Shown one piece after another: positions 1 to 9,194 of a stretch of DNA of 64,000 nucleotides (the first letter of the stretch is position 1; every line of letters starts with the position of its first letter). The translations under genes were made by a program, and so were the position numbers. The DNA comes from Actinospica robiniae DSM 44927. GTDB taxonomy: Bacteria > Actinomycetota > Actinomycetes > Streptomycetales > Catenulisporaceae. Location: positions 9,096,154 to 9,160,153 of the forward strand of contig NZ_KI632511.1 in NCBI RefSeq assembly GCF_000504285.1. The letters run 5' to 3'. The notes below the pieces were generated by a model. The model had not been told where the DNA came from. It worked only from the letters and a program-made list of their open reading frames with translations, and searched no databases.

Positions 1-48
1 TGACGTCGCTTGGGCCGGAAGGCGCAGCGCGGCGAGGCGCGGACGCGC

Positions 49-252
49 TCAGGAACAGCAGCCGCCCCCGCAGCACCCGCCGCCGGACGGTGCCGGGCCC
101 TGCTTCCGGCCGCCGACCGAGACGGCCGAGAACAGCTTGACGGTGTCGGTGTGCCCGGCCGGGCAGGCGGCCGGCGCGTCGGACTCCGCCATCGGTCGGG
201 TCTGCTCGAAGGTCGCCCCGCATGCGCGGCAGCGGTATTCATAACGTGCCAT
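49..252 (-). CDS. FmdB-like small zinc-ribbon protein
   Basis: This 67-residue protein starts MARYEYRCRACG, the usual opening of the FmdB/Zn-ribbon regulatory family. A CxxC pair near residues 8-11 and a second pair region (CPAGH) about 20 residues later would bind one zinc. The C-terminus is a Gly/Cys-rich tail (GGCCGGGCCS), which is common in actinobacterial members. The role of the family is poorly known; it has been linked to amide-induced gene regulation. An upstream in-frame ATG at 327 exists, but the added residues look unlike protein, so the start at 252 is preferred. It is divergent from the mrp operon. Confidence 0.8.
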   Translation of the reverse strand: MARYEYRCRACGATFEQTRPMAESDAPAACPAGHTDTVKLFSAVSVGGRKQGPAPSGGGCCGGGCCS

Positions 253-394
253 GCCAGGGAGTGTACGGGCTCCCGGGCCGGAATCCACGGCGTGTCCGTT
301 CTCCGTATTAATTCCGGCATAACGCACAATTTCCTTGTGCCCGGCGCGCCCCTCGGCCGCGGCGCCCTGATCGCGGAGGCGGAAGGACCAGCGC

Positions 395-3265
395 GTGCTG
401 TGGACGGTGGCCGTGCACGTGCTCGCCGCGGTCCTCGCTCCGCCGCTGGTGCGCCGCTTCGGCCGGGGCGCGTTCCTGGTGCTCGCGGCGGCCCCCGCGG
501 CCGCTCTCGGCTGGGCGCTGGCGCAGACCGCGGGCGTGCTCGACGGGCATCCGGTCGAGCAGGTGGTCGAGTGGATCCCGCAGTACGACGTCTACCTGGC
601 CTTTCGCTTGGACGCGCTGAGCCTGCTGCTGCTCTACCTCGCCGCCGGCATCGGCGCGCTGGTGCTGATCTACTGCGCCCGCTACTTCGACTCGGACGAG
701 CCGGGGCTCGGCCTGTTCGCCGCCTCGCTCACCGGCTTCGCCGGTGCGATGATCGGGCTGGTCCTGGCCGACGACCTGGTGCTGCTGTACGTCTTCTGGG
801 AACTGACCACGATCCTGTCGTTCCTGCTCATCGGCCATTACGCGGACCGTCCCGGGGCGCGCCGCAGCGCCCTGCGGGCGGTGACCGTCACCACCTTCGG
901 CGGGCTCGCGCTGCTGGCCGGAGTGGTGATCCTGGGCCAGGACGCCCGGACGTACCGCATCTCGGCGATCCTCGCCCACCCGCCGCACGGCACAGCCGTC
1001 ACCGCGGCGCTCGTGCTCCTGTTGGTCGGCGCCTTCGCCAAGTCGGCCGTGTTCCCGTTCAGCCAGTGGCTGCCCGGCGCCATGGCCGCGCCCACGCCGG
1101 TCAGCGCGTATCTGCACGCGGCCGCCATGGTCAAGGCCGGCATCTACCTGATCGCCCGCTTCGACCCGGCCTACGGCAGCGAGCCGTACTGGCAGGGGCT
1201 GTGCATGTGCCTGGGCGGCGCGACCATGCTGCTCGGCGGCATCAGAGCCCTGCGCGAGCACGACCTCAAGCGCGTGCTCGCGTTCGGCACCGTCAGCCAG
1301 CTCGGCTTCCTGGTCGCCGTCTTCGGCGGCGGCAACCGGGACGACGCCTACGCGGGGGTGGCGATGACCCTCGCGCACGCGCTGTTCAAAGCCCCGCTGT
1401 TCCTCTCCATCGGCATCATCGACCACTGCACCAAGACCCGTGACCTGCGAAAACTCTCCGGCCTCGGGCGTTCCATGCCCACGTTGTGCGTGATCACGTG
1501 CCTGGCCGCGGCCTCGATGGCCGGCATCCCGCCGCTGCTCGGCTTCGGCGGCAAGGAAAGCGTGTTCGACGCCTTCTGGTCCGGAGCCGAGGACGGCTCC
1601 CACATCGATCCGTACATGTTGGTCGTGTTCACGGTCGGCTCGGCGCTCACAGTCGGATACACCTGCCGCGTCGTGTGGGGAGCGTTCGCGGCGAAGCCCG
1701 GCGTCGAGCCGACGCCGGTTCACCCCGAAGGCGCGCTCTTCTTCGCTCCGGCCGGCGTGCTCGCGCTGGCCGGGCTGGTGCTCGGCATCGGCGCGCCCTT
1801 GCTCGACGAGCTCTTCGCCGAGTACGCCGACACGCTGCCGGGGCCTCGTCATCTGGAGCTTCACATCGCCGGCTGGAGCGGTATCGGGATGCCGCTGGCG
1901 CTCTCGGCCATCGCGTGGGCGGGCGGCGCCGCGATCTTCCTGCTGCGCAAGCCTCTGCTGCGCTTCCACCGCGACCACACCCTGCCCGAGGGCGAAGACG
2001 TCGTCACCAACCTGCTGCTCTCGATCGAGCGCGCGTCGCTGCAGATCACCGGCTCCGTCCAGCGCGGCTCGCTGCCGGTGTACGTCGGCACGGTCTTCGT
2101 CACGGCGGTCGCGCTCGGCATCTGGGCTCTGATCTCGGGCGCGCCGTGGCACCTGCCGCATCCGGTGCCGTGGTGGTTCTCGCGCACGCAGCTCGCTGTC
2201 GCGATCCTGACCTGCCTGGCCGCGCTCAGCGTGCCACTGCTGCGCGGGCGGCTTCCCGCAGCGCTGCTCACCGGAGTCACCGGCTTCGCCGTGGCGATCC
2301 TCTTTCTGGTGGACGACGCGCCCGATCTCGCGTTCACCCAATTGGCCGCCGAGACCGTCTCGCTGATCGTGTTCGTCCTGGTTCTGCGACGCCTCGGCCC
2401 CGACTTCGTGCGTACGGTGCGGACCAGCCGCCGCGTCGCGCATATGGCCACCGCGATCTCCACCGGCGCCGTCCTCAGTGCACTGACGTACGTCGCGGCC
2501 GCCGGCCGCCGCGTCGCACCGGTCGGACCGGGCTACAAGGCGCTGGCCGAGCACGCCAAGCTCGGCAACGTCATCTCCGCCATCATCGTCGACTTCCGAT
2601 CCTGGGACACGCTCGGCGAGAGCAGCGTGCTCGCCATCGCCGCGGCCGGGGTCACCAGCCTGGTCTTCGCCCGCCGCGGCGCCACGGCGGCCGCCCGAAA
2701 GAATCACCACGACGCCTCGGCGCGGGAGGAATCAGCGGCCGGCCGCCCGAGTGAAAACGTCTCCGGCGGGTGGCTGGCCGCCCGTCCGGCGGTACTCCAG
2801 CGTTCCCTGCAACTCGAAGTCGTCGCCCGTTTGACGTATCACACGATCCTGCTGGTCTCGCTCTACCTGCTCTTCCACGGCGAGGGCGGGCTCGGCGGCG
2901 GGTTCGTCGCGGGACTGCTCGCAGGGCTCGGCCTGACAATGCGTTACCTCGCCGGCGGGCGCTACGAGCTGGCCGCAGCGGCTCCCGTGGACGCCGGTGT
3001 CCTGCTGGGTGTCGGCATGGCGCTCGCGGCCGGCACCGCGCTGCTCGGCTACGCCTGGGGCGACACCGTCCTGGCGCCCGGCGAGATCGTGCTGCACCTG
3101 CCGGTGACCGGTGAGGTCGACGTGCACAGCTCCGTGCTGTTCGACATGGGCGTCTACGTCCTGGTCATCGGCATCGTCCTGGACATCCTGCGCTCCTTCG
3201 GCTCGGAGCTCGACCGGCACATCGCGGCCGACCGCGAGGCCGAAGCCGCCGGAGGTGCGCCGTGA
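395..3265 (+). CDS. mrpA: Mrp Na+(K+)/H+ antiporter subunit A, fused to a B domain
   Basis: This 956-residue polytopic membrane protein opens the antiporter operon. The first 500 residues are NuoL/proton-pump-like (charged Lys in a FAKSAVFPFSQWLPGAM segment and the LKRVLAFGTVSQLG segment typical of the family). Residues about 600-760 hold the MrpA-specific C-terminal helices. The last 150 residues (LEVVARLTYHTILLVSLYLL to the end) are a complete MnhB-type domain, so no separate mrpB is needed. The complex exports Na+ in exchange for protons and supports alkali and salt tolerance. The GTG start is preceded by GGAGGCGGAAGGA at 375-387. The stop overlaps the mrpC start by 4 bases. Confidence 0.95.
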   Translation: MLWTVAVHVLAAVLAPPLVRRFGRGAFLVLAAAPAAALGWALAQTAGVLDGHPVEQVVEWIPQYDVYLAFRLDALSLLLLYLAAGIGALVLIYCARYFDSDEPGLGLFAASLTGFAGAMIGLVLADDLVLLYVFWELTTILSFLLIGHYADRPGARRSALRAVTVTTFGGLALLAGVVILGQDARTYRISAILAHPPHGTAVTAALVLLLVGAFAKSAVFPFSQWLPGAMAAPTPVSAYLHAAAMVKAGIYLIARFDPAYGSEPYWQGLCMCLGGATMLLGGIRALREHDLKRVLAFGTVSQLGFLVAVFGGGNRDDAYAGVAMTLAHALFKAPLFLSIGIIDHCTKTRDLRKLSGLGRSMPTLCVITCLAAASMAGIPPLLGFGGKESVFDAFWSGAEDGSHIDPYMLVVFTVGSALTVGYTCRVVWGAFAAKPGVEPTPVHPEGALFFAPAGVLALAGLVLGIGAPLLDELFAEYADTLPGPRHLELHIAGWSGIGMPLALSAIAWAGGAAIFLLRKPLLRFHRDHTLPEGEDVVTNLLLSIERASLQITGSVQRGSLPVYVGTVFVTAVALGIWALISGAPWHLPHPVPWWFSRTQLAVAILTCLAALSVPLLRGRLPAALLTGVTGFAVAILFLVDDAPDLAFTQLAAETVSLIVFVLVLRRLGPDFVRTVRTSRRVAHMATAISTGAVLSALTYVAAAGRRVAPVGPGYKALAEHAKLGNVISAIIVDFRSWDTLGESSVLAIAAAGVTSLVFARRGATAAARKNHHDASAREESAAGRPSENVSGGWLAARPAVLQRSLQLEVVARLTYHTILLVSLYLLFHGEGGLGGGFVAGLLAGLGLTMRYLAGGRYELAAAAPVDAGVLLGVGMALAAGTALLGYAWGDTVLAPGEIVLHLPVTGEVDVHSSVLFDMGVYVLVIGIVLDILRSFGSELDRHIAADREAEAAGGAP

Positions 3266-3852
3266 GCGGCTCCGGCACCAGCCTCACCCTGGTCCTGACC
3301 GGCGGCCTGCTCGTGGCCTGCGGCGTCTACCTGCTGCTGGCTCCGAGCCTGACCCGGCTCGTGCTCGGCTTCATCCTGGCCGGCAACGGACTCAATGTGC
3401 TGATCCTCGCGGCAGGCGGGCTCGGTCCGGCCGACGCGCTCACCCAGGCCATGATCCTCACCGCCATCGTGATCACCCTCGGCATGGCCGCCTACCTGCT
3501 CGCGTTGGCCTACCGCACCTGGCAGCTGAGCGGCGACGACCTGGTCCAGGACGACGTCGAGGACCGGCGTATCGCCAACGCGGCGCACCGGATCCGTCTG
3601 CGCCGCGAACTGAGCGCCCAGCGGGCGGAGTACCGGGCCGAGCGCAAGGCCGCCCTCGCCATCGCGCGCCACCGCAGGCAGGAGCTGCGCGATTCGCTCC
3701 ACGAGTCCCGCCGGGAACTGCGCGCCCGTGCCCGGCTCGAGCGCGCCATCGCCGCCCGCGCCGAGGACTACGAATACCTCGAGGAGGAGACGGAGACCGA
3801 CACCGACTTCACCCGGCCGCCCAACGACAGCGCCGGTGGTGGGGCGCCGTGA
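3262..3852 (+). CDS. mrpC: Mrp antiporter subunit C with long charged tail
   Basis: The first 90 residues form three membrane helices of the NuoK/MnhC type (LTGGLLVACGVYLLL, LVLGFILAGNGLNVLIL, MILTAIVITLGMAAYLLAL). MrpC proteins are usually about 110-125 residues; this one is 196. The extra 100 residues are rich in Arg, Glu and Ala, probably a cytoplasmic coiled coil, and end in an acidic Glu/Thr/Asp run. The GTG start overlaps the mrpA stop (GTGA) and the stop overlaps mrpD, so translational coupling is likely. Assignment to the family is firm; the role of the tail is unknown. Confidence 0.93.
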   Translation: MSGSGTSLTLVLTGGLLVACGVYLLLAPSLTRLVLGFILAGNGLNVLILAAGGLGPADALTQAMILTAIVITLGMAAYLLALAYRTWQLSGDDLVQDDVEDRRIANAAHRIRLRRELSAQRAEYRAERKAALAIARHRRQELRDSLHESRRELRARARLERAIAARAEDYEYLEEETETDTDFTRPPNDSAGGGAP

Positions 3853-5471
3853 CCGGTCTCGTCCCGCTGCCGGTGCTGCTGCCGCTGTTCGCGGTCGGCC
3901 TCAAGTTCGTGCTCGGACCGCGCCGACTTCGCATCCAGACATTCATTTCGCTGACGGTGCTGACCGCTGATCTGATCATCAGTTCGGTACTGATGGTGGG
4001 TGCCGACGAGCACGGGCCGATCGTGGTCCAGGTCGGCGGGTTCGCCGCGCCGCTCGGGATCACGCTGGTGGTGGACCGCTTCTCCGGGCTGATGCTGGCG
4101 ATCTCCTCCACCGTCACGCTGGCGGTGCTCGTCTACTCGCAGAGCCAGCGCACCGCCGACGAGAACGAGGACGAGGCGGGCACGCCGCTGGCCGTGTTCT
4201 ATCCGACGTACCTCGTGCTCGCGGCCGGGATCGCCGACAGCTTCCTGGCCGGAGACCTCTTCAACCTCTACGTCGGGTTCGAGGTCTTGCTGACCGCCAG
4301 CTATGTGCTGATGACCATCGGGGGAACGGAACAGCGGATCCGGCACGGCGCCGTCTACATCATGGTCGGCGCGTCGTCCTCGCTGCTGTTCGTCGGCGCG
4401 ATCGCCGTGGCCTACGCGGCCTGCGGCACGGTCAACCTCGCCGACCTCGCCACCCGCCTGGCCACGACCGAGCCTGCGGTCCGCCTGGCCGTGCAGGTCC
4501 TGCTGCTGACCGTGTTCGCGGTCAAGGCGGCCGTCTTCCCGCTCTCGGCCTGGCTGCCCGACTCCTATCCGACCGCGCCCGCGCCGGTCACCGCCGTGTT
4601 CGCCGGACTGCTCACGAAAGTCGGCGTCTACTCGCTCTTCCGCACGCAGACACTGCTGTTCCCGCATGAAGGCCGCGCCCCGCTGCTCTACGCGCTGGCC
4701 GCGCTCTCGATGCTCGTCGGCATCCTCGGCGCCGTCGCCCAGGCCGACCTCAAACGCCTGCTGTCCTTCACCCTGGTCAGCCACGTCGGATTCCTGGTGC
4801 TGGGACTGGCCGTCGGCACGGTCCGCTCGCTTTCGGGCGCGCTGTTCTACGCGATCACCCACATCACCGTGCAGACGTCGCTGTTCCTGGTGACCGGGCT
4901 GATCGAGCGGCGCGAGGGCACGGCCGACTTCGGCCGGCTGGCCGGACTCGCGCGGATGGCCCCGGTGCTCGGCGTGCTGTTCTTCCTGCCGGCCATGAAC
5001 CTCGCCGGGATCCCGCCGCTCTCCGGCTTCGTGGCCAAGCTCGCCCTGCTCCAGGCGGCCGCGGCGACCGGTGGCGTCGGCGCGTACAGCCTGCTCGCGG
5101 CGATGCTGCTGACCAGCCTGCTGACGCTCTACGCGATGACGAAAGTCTGGTCGAGGGCGTTCTGGCGCAATCCCGGCGAGGGCCTCGGCAAGGACAGTGA
5201 GCGGCAGATCGTCTTCCCCGGCATCTCCGGCGTCGCGGTCATCCGCAGCACCGTCGGCGAGGCCCGCGGCATCGGCGGCCGGCGCATCTCCACCGGGGAG
5301 AACTACCCGGCCGGCATGGTCGGCGCGACGGTGGGTCTGATCGTGCTCAGCCTCGCCTACACCGTGTGGGCCGGGCCGATCGCCCGCTACACGTCGCGGG
5401 CCGCGGCCGAGATGCTCGATCCGCAGGTGTACGTGCACGCCGTCCAGTCCGTCATCGGAGGTGCGCATTGA
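3849..5471 (+). CDS. mrpD: Mrp antiporter subunit D
   Basis: This 540-residue NuoM/NuoN-like membrane subunit is one of the two ion-translocating subunits. The typical segment LLLTVFAVKAAVFPLSAWLP carries the conserved Lys, and ADLKRLLSFTLVSHVGF is the second conserved helix. About 14 membrane segments are predicted by eye. The reading frame is open far upstream, but the GTG at 3849 overlaps the mrpC stop by 4 bases and gives the usual family N-terminus (TGLVPLPVLLPLFAVGL). A hydrophilic loop of about 60 residues (GEGLGKDSERQIVFPG onward) interrupts the last helices, as in other actinobacterial MrpD. Confidence 0.95.
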   Translation: MTGLVPLPVLLPLFAVGLKFVLGPRRLRIQTFISLTVLTADLIISSVLMVGADEHGPIVVQVGGFAAPLGITLVVDRFSGLMLAISSTVTLAVLVYSQSQRTADENEDEAGTPLAVFYPTYLVLAAGIADSFLAGDLFNLYVGFEVLLTASYVLMTIGGTEQRIRHGAVYIMVGASSSLLFVGAIAVAYAACGTVNLADLATRLATTEPAVRLAVQVLLLTVFAVKAAVFPLSAWLPDSYPTAPAPVTAVFAGLLTKVGVYSLFRTQTLLFPHEGRAPLLYALAALSMLVGILGAVAQADLKRLLSFTLVSHVGFLVLGLAVGTVRSLSGALFYAITHITVQTSLFLVTGLIERREGTADFGRLAGLARMAPVLGVLFFLPAMNLAGIPPLSGFVAKLALLQAAAATGGVGAYSLLAAMLLTSLLTLYAMTKVWSRAFWRNPGEGLGKDSERQIVFPGISGVAVIRSTVGEARGIGGRRISTGENYPAGMVGATVGLIVLSLAYTVWAGPIARYTSRAAAEMLDPQVYVHAVQSVIGGAH

Positions 5472-6007
5472 GCGCGGTGCGACGACGCAGGGTGAAGCCG
5501 GGCGCGGTGCTGTGGCTGGTCGGAGTGTGGCTGCTGCTGTGGGGAAGTATCAGCCCCTTGGCGATCGTCTCCGGCCTGGTGATCGCGCTCGTACTGCTCG
5601 TCGGCACGCCGCAGCCGCCGGTCGAGATCGGCTTGCGCTTCCGGCCGCTGCGCGTGCTCAGCCTGCTGGTCTTCGTCTCCTTCGACCTGGTGGCGGCCAG
5701 CTTCCGGGTCACCGCGCAGATTCTGCGGCCCGCCCGCCCGCAGCCGGCGATCTTCGAGGTCCCGCTGCGGGTGCACGGCGGTCTGATGATCACCATGGTG
5801 GCGGTCGCCCTCTCGGCCGTGCCCGGCAGCACCGTCATCGACGTCCGGCCGCAGCGGCGGATCCTGGAGATCCACGTCCTGGACGCCTCCGCCCCCGACG
5901 CGGAGCAGACGGTCATCCGCGAAGTGCGCAATCTCGAGCGACGCATCACCGCGGCCTTCGGCCCCAAGGCCGAGCGCGAGCGGGTGCGGAAGGAGCCCGG
6001 CCGGTGA
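5468..6007 (+). CDS. mrpE: Mrp antiporter subunit E
   Basis: This 179-residue protein has two N-terminal membrane helices (AVLWLVGVWLLLWGSISP and AIVSGLVIALVLLVG) followed by the MnhE cytoplasmic domain, including ITMVAVALSAVPGSTVIDV and the HVLD segment. The start is a TTG that shares the bases of the mrpD stop (ATTGA), with an upstream GGAGGTGCG as ribosome-binding site. This rare start codon fits the 4-base overlap pattern of the whole operon. MrpE is needed for complex stability or for full transport in studied Mrp systems. Confidence 0.9.
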   Translation: MSAVRRRRVKPGAVLWLVGVWLLLWGSISPLAIVSGLVIALVLLVGTPQPPVEIGLRFRPLRVLSLLVFVSFDLVAASFRVTAQILRPARPQPAIFEVPLRVHGGLMITMVAVALSAVPGSTVIDVRPQRRILEIHVLDASAPDAEQTVIREVRNLERRITAAFGPKAERERVRKEPGR

Positions 6008-6393
6008 CGATGGACGAGTTCTGCCTCTACGGCGCCGCGGTCGTGCTGGCCGTCTCCGCGCTGCTCGTGCTCGTGCGCACGGTCATCGGCCCGACCATCT
6101 ACGACCGGTCGATCGGCCTCGACGTGCTCACCGCCATCTGCCTGGCCGCGATCTCGGTGGACGCCGCCGAACACCACGACGGCGAGTTCCTGCCGATGCT
6201 CCTGCTGCTCTCGCTGGTCGGGTTCACCGGCGCGGTGTGCATCGCCCGGTTCGCCGGCTCGGTCGAGGGCGAGGAGGTCTCCGGCGACGACGGCTGCGTC
6301 GCGCCCGGCCTGGCGGACGACACCCTCGGCGGCTCGCTGCCCGCGCCGTTGCCCGAGACCGAGCTGGAGAAGCGACGCGAGGAGGGACTCTGA
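6004..6393 (+). CDS. mrpF: Mrp antiporter subunit F
   Basis: This 129-residue protein has three predicted helices: AAVVLAVSALLVLVRTVIGP, SIGLDVLTAICLAAIS and FLPMLLLLSLVGFTGAVCIARF. The segment RTVIGPTIYDR is the family signature. The GTG start overlaps the mrpE stop. It is longer than usual (about 90 residues) because of an acidic C-terminal tail after residue 90. It belongs to the membrane core of the antiporter. Confidence 0.92.
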   Translation: MTMDEFCLYGAAVVLAVSALLVLVRTVIGPTIYDRSIGLDVLTAICLAAISVDAAEHHDGEFLPMLLLLSLVGFTGAVCIARFAGSVEGEEVSGDDGCVAPGLADDTLGGSLPAPLPETELEKRREEGL

Positions 6394-6395
6394 CG

Positions 6396-6695
6396 ATGAC
6401 GGCGGCTCAGGTCCTCGACGACATCGGCGACGTGGTGATCCTCGGCGGCGCGCTCTGGTCGCTGATCGGCGGGATCGGCCTGCTGCGGTTTCCCGACGTG
6501 CTCACCCGGATGCACGCCGCGACGAAGCCGCAGGTGCTCGGCCTGCTCATGGTCGTGCTCGGAGTGGCGCTGCGACTGCGCGATGCCAACGACGTCACCA
6601 CGCTCATCCTGGTCGGGCTGTTCCAGACCTGGACGGTGCCGGTGGCCGCGCACATGATCGCCCGGGCCGAGCGGCGGCGCCGGGGCGGGGTGTGA
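6396..6695 (+). CDS. mrpG: Mrp antiporter subunit G
   Basis: This 99-residue last subunit of the operon has the MnhG pattern: GALWSLIGGIGLLRFPDVLTRMHAATKP, followed by a second and third helix. The motif FPDVLTRMHAATK is diagnostic. ATG at 6396 lies two bases past the mrpF stop; a CTG overlapping the stop is a less likely alternative. The intergenic stretch after it is short and leads to an unrelated transporter gene. Confidence 0.92.
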   Translation: MTAAQVLDDIGDVVILGGALWSLIGGIGLLRFPDVLTRMHAATKPQVLGLLMVVLGVALRLRDANDVTTLILVGLFQTWTVPVAAHMIARAERRRRGGV

Positions 6696-6752
6696 TCTTC
6701 GGATCGAAGCGCGGCTAGAGTGGACGGGCCGTCCTTCTAGCCGGAGTCACCG

Positions 6753-7604
6753 ATGCCGCCCCTCCTCGCCCTGGTCGCCTCGCTCGTCTGGGGCAGCAGC
6801 GACTTCGCCGGCTCCATGCTCTCGCGGCGCTGGCCCTCCACGGCCGTGGTCTTCCTCGGCACCCTCATGGTCTTCGTCGTGCTCACGCTCGGCATCCCGC
6901 TGCTGCACCCGCCCTTCGGGGCCTATCAGCTCTACGGACTCGGCGCCGGATTCGCCGTCGGCATCGGCCTGGCCTGCTTCTACCGGGCCATGGCCGCCGG
7001 GCCGATGTCGCTGGTCGCGCCGCTCTCGGCGACCAGCGCAGCCGTCCCGGTGCTCTGGGCCTTGGCCCGCGGCGGTCACGTGGACGCGTTGCAGGGCGCG
7101 GGGATCGTGCTCGCCTTCGCCGGCGTCATCCTCGCTTCCGGGCCGGAGCTGCGCGAAGGCGCTCTGGTCAGCCGCTCCACGTTACTGCTCACGCTGGTCT
7201 CCGCGATCGGCTTCGGGCTCTACTACATCTTCTTCGCCCTCGGCTCCGCCACCAGCGTCTACGGCACCGTGCTGGCTCAGCGCGCGGGCGGCGTGATCAT
7301 CCTCGCGCCGGTCGCGCTGCGTGGACTGCGGGCGGGCACCGGACCGTTGCGCGGCCTCGCCTTCGGCGCCTCGGCCATAGGCCTTCTGCTTTGGAGCGGC
7401 TTCGGCGACGTCACCGCCAACTCCCTCTACGGCCTGGCCACCCGGCACGCCGGCGGCGGACTGCCGGTGGTCATGGCGCTCTCCGGCCTCTACCCGGTGG
7501 TCAGCACCCTGCTCGCGCGCGGTCTGCTCAAGGAGCGGCTGCGTCCGGTGCAGAACCTCGGAATCCTCGCCGCGTTCACCGGAGTCCTCCTGCTCAACGC
7601 GTGA
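6753..7604 (+). CDS. DMT-superfamily (EamA) transporter
   Basis: This 283-residue protein carries two EamA repeats of five helices each. The first starts LALVASLVWGSSDFAGSMLSRR and the second STLLLTLVSAIGFGLYYIFFAL. Repeat ends such as GIVLAFAGVILASGPE and NLGILAAFTGVLLLNA match the fold. Such proteins export or import amino acids, nucleosides or other small metabolites; the substrate cannot be told from the sequence. It stands alone between the mrp operon and an O-methyltransferase gene 22 bases downstream. A possible -10 box (TAGAGT) lies about 30 bases before the ATG. Confidence 0.85.
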   Translation: MPPLLALVASLVWGSSDFAGSMLSRRWPSTAVVFLGTLMVFVVLTLGIPLLHPPFGAYQLYGLGAGFAVGIGLACFYRAMAAGPMSLVAPLSATSAAVPVLWALARGGHVDALQGAGIVLAFAGVILASGPELREGALVSRSTLLLTLVSAIGFGLYYIFFALGSATSVYGTVLAQRAGGVIILAPVALRGLRAGTGPLRGLAFGASAIGLLLWSGFGDVTANSLYGLATRHAGGGLPVVMALSGLYPVVSTLLARGLLKERLRPVQNLGILAAFTGVLLLNA

Positions 7605-7626
7605 GGATGTCACTATACTTCGATAC

Positions 7627-8301
7627 ATGACTGCTATCCCGGTGCCGATCACACCCGAGCTGCACGCCTATCTCCTCGCCCACACCTCGCCCCGCGACGA
7701 CGTGCAGAACTGGCTGATCGAGCGCACCGCCGAGCTCGGCGGCGTCGCCCGGATGCAGATCGCGCCGGAACAGGGCGTGCTGCTGACCATGCTGACCCGG
7801 CTCACCCGGGCGCGGGTCGCGGTGGAGGTGGGCACCTTCACCGGATACTCCTCGATCTGCATCGCCCGCGGGCTGGCCGAGGGCGGCAAGCTGATCTGCT
7901 GCGACATCAGCGAGGAGTGGACCGGCATCGCCCGCGAGGCCTGGGACCGCGCCGGACTGACCGAGCGGATGGACCTGCGCATCGCCCCGGCGCTCGAGAC
8001 GCTCGAGGCGCTGCCGGCCGAGGAGCACATCGACTTCGCCTTCGTGGACGCGGACAAGCAGCCCTACTGGGAGTATCACAGCGCCCTGATCACCCGGCTG
8101 CGCCCGGGCGGGATCATCGCGTTCGACAACACCTTCCGCAGCGGCGAGGTGGTCGACTCGCGCCGCGCCGCGGCCGGCGAGGACGGCGACCCGGATCCCG
8201 GCGCCCTGCACGTGTTCAACGAGCGGCTGGTCGCGGACGAGCGGGTCGAGGTGGTCATGCTGCCGATCGCGGACGGGCTCACCGTCGCGCAGAAGCGTTA
8301 G
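7627..8301 (+). CDS. SAM-dependent O-methyltransferase (CCoAMT/COMT type)
   Basis: This 224-residue methyltransferase has the class I SAM fold: motif I is VEVGTFTGYSSICIARGL, the acidic residue after strand two is in LICCDISEEW, and FAFVDADKQPYWEYH contains the DxD-like metal site of cation-dependent O-methyltransferases. Length and order match the caffeoyl-CoA/catechol O-methyltransferase family. The natural acceptor is unknown. A TATACT box ends seven bases before the ATG, so the transcript is probably leaderless. It is not clearly in an operon with its neighbours. Confidence 0.88.
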   Translation: MTAIPVPITPELHAYLLAHTSPRDDVQNWLIERTAELGGVARMQIAPEQGVLLTMLTRLTRARVAVEVGTFTGYSSICIARGLAEGGKLICCDISEEWTGIAREAWDRAGLTERMDLRIAPALETLEALPAEEHIDFAFVDADKQPYWEYHSALITRLRPGGIIAFDNTFRSGEVVDSRRAAAGEDGDPDPGALHVFNERLVADERVEVVMLPIADGLTVAQKR

Positions 8302-8368
8302 CGCCGGCGTCGGGGCGGATCGCGCATCGGCGCCACGGCTGTCGGAGGCGGCCGCTACGGTGGCCCCT

Positions 8369-9073
8369 GTGACTACCGATGAGCTGACCGCGCCCACCGA
8401 TCTGCACCTGCCGCCGCTGCCCGCGTCCTGGCGTCAGGCCCTGAGCGCGGAGATCGAGAAGCCGTACTACCGCGAGCTCGACGCCTTCGTCGCGGCCGAG
8501 CGCGCGGCGCACCAGGTCTTCCCCCCGCGCGAAGAGGTCTTCGCCGCGCTCGAGGCCACCGCGTACGAGGACGTCCGGGTCGTGCTGCTCGGCCAGGACC
8601 CGTACCACGACGACGGCCAGGCGCACGGCCTGTGCTTCTCGGTCCGGCCGGGCGTGCGCGTCCCGCCGTCGCTGCGCAACATGTACAAGGAGCTCAACGC
8701 GGACCTCGGGCTGCCGATCCCGGCGAACGGCGACCTGCGCCCCTGGACCAAGCAGGGCGTGCTGCTGCTCAACACGGTGCTCACGGTCCGCGCGCACGAG
8801 GCCAACTCGCACAAGAAGCGCGGCTGGGAGACCTTCACCGACGCGGTGATCCGCGCCGTGAGTGCGCGCGAGCAGCCGGTCGTGTTCGTGCTTTGGGGCG
8901 GCCCGGCCAAGACCAAGACGGCCTTGATCGACACCGGCAAGCATCGGGTGATAGAAGGCGTGCACCCCTCGCCGCTCTCGGCTAACAAGGGCTTCCACGG
9001 CTCGCGGCCGTACTCCGCGGTCAACGAGGCGCTGGGCGAGCTCGGCTACTCGCCGGTCGACTGGACGCTGTGA
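8369..9073 (+). CDS. ung: Uracil-DNA glycosylase, family 1
   Basis: This 234-residue base-excision repair enzyme removes uracil from DNA. The family-1 water-activating motif GQDPYHDDGQAHG lies near residues 73-85 and the leucine-loop motif HPSPLSA near residue 200. The length fits Ung proteins. Two GTG starts are possible, 8360 and 8369. The TACGGT box at 8356-8361 ends seven bases before 8369, the spacing expected for a leaderless message, and would overlap the upstream start, so 8369 is preferred. Confidence 0.95.
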   Translation: MTTDELTAPTDLHLPPLPASWRQALSAEIEKPYYRELDAFVAAERAAHQVFPPREEVFAALEATAYEDVRVVLLGQDPYHDDGQAHGLCFSVRPGVRVPPSLRNMYKELNADLGLPIPANGDLRPWTKQGVLLLNTVLTVRAHEANSHKKRGWETFTDAVIRAVSAREQPVVFVLWGGPAKTKTALIDTGKHRVIEGVHPSPLSANKGFHGSRPYSAVNEALGELGYSPVDWTL

Positions 9074-9194
9074 GCCATCCCGCTGCCACGCTGCGTGCGC
9101 CGGGTGGCGGCGGCTCCGGCGGGGCGGACCCGGCCGGGCAACCGGACCCAACCGGTTTGCTTGATCGTGCGTCTCTCCCGCCGGAGGTGTCATC

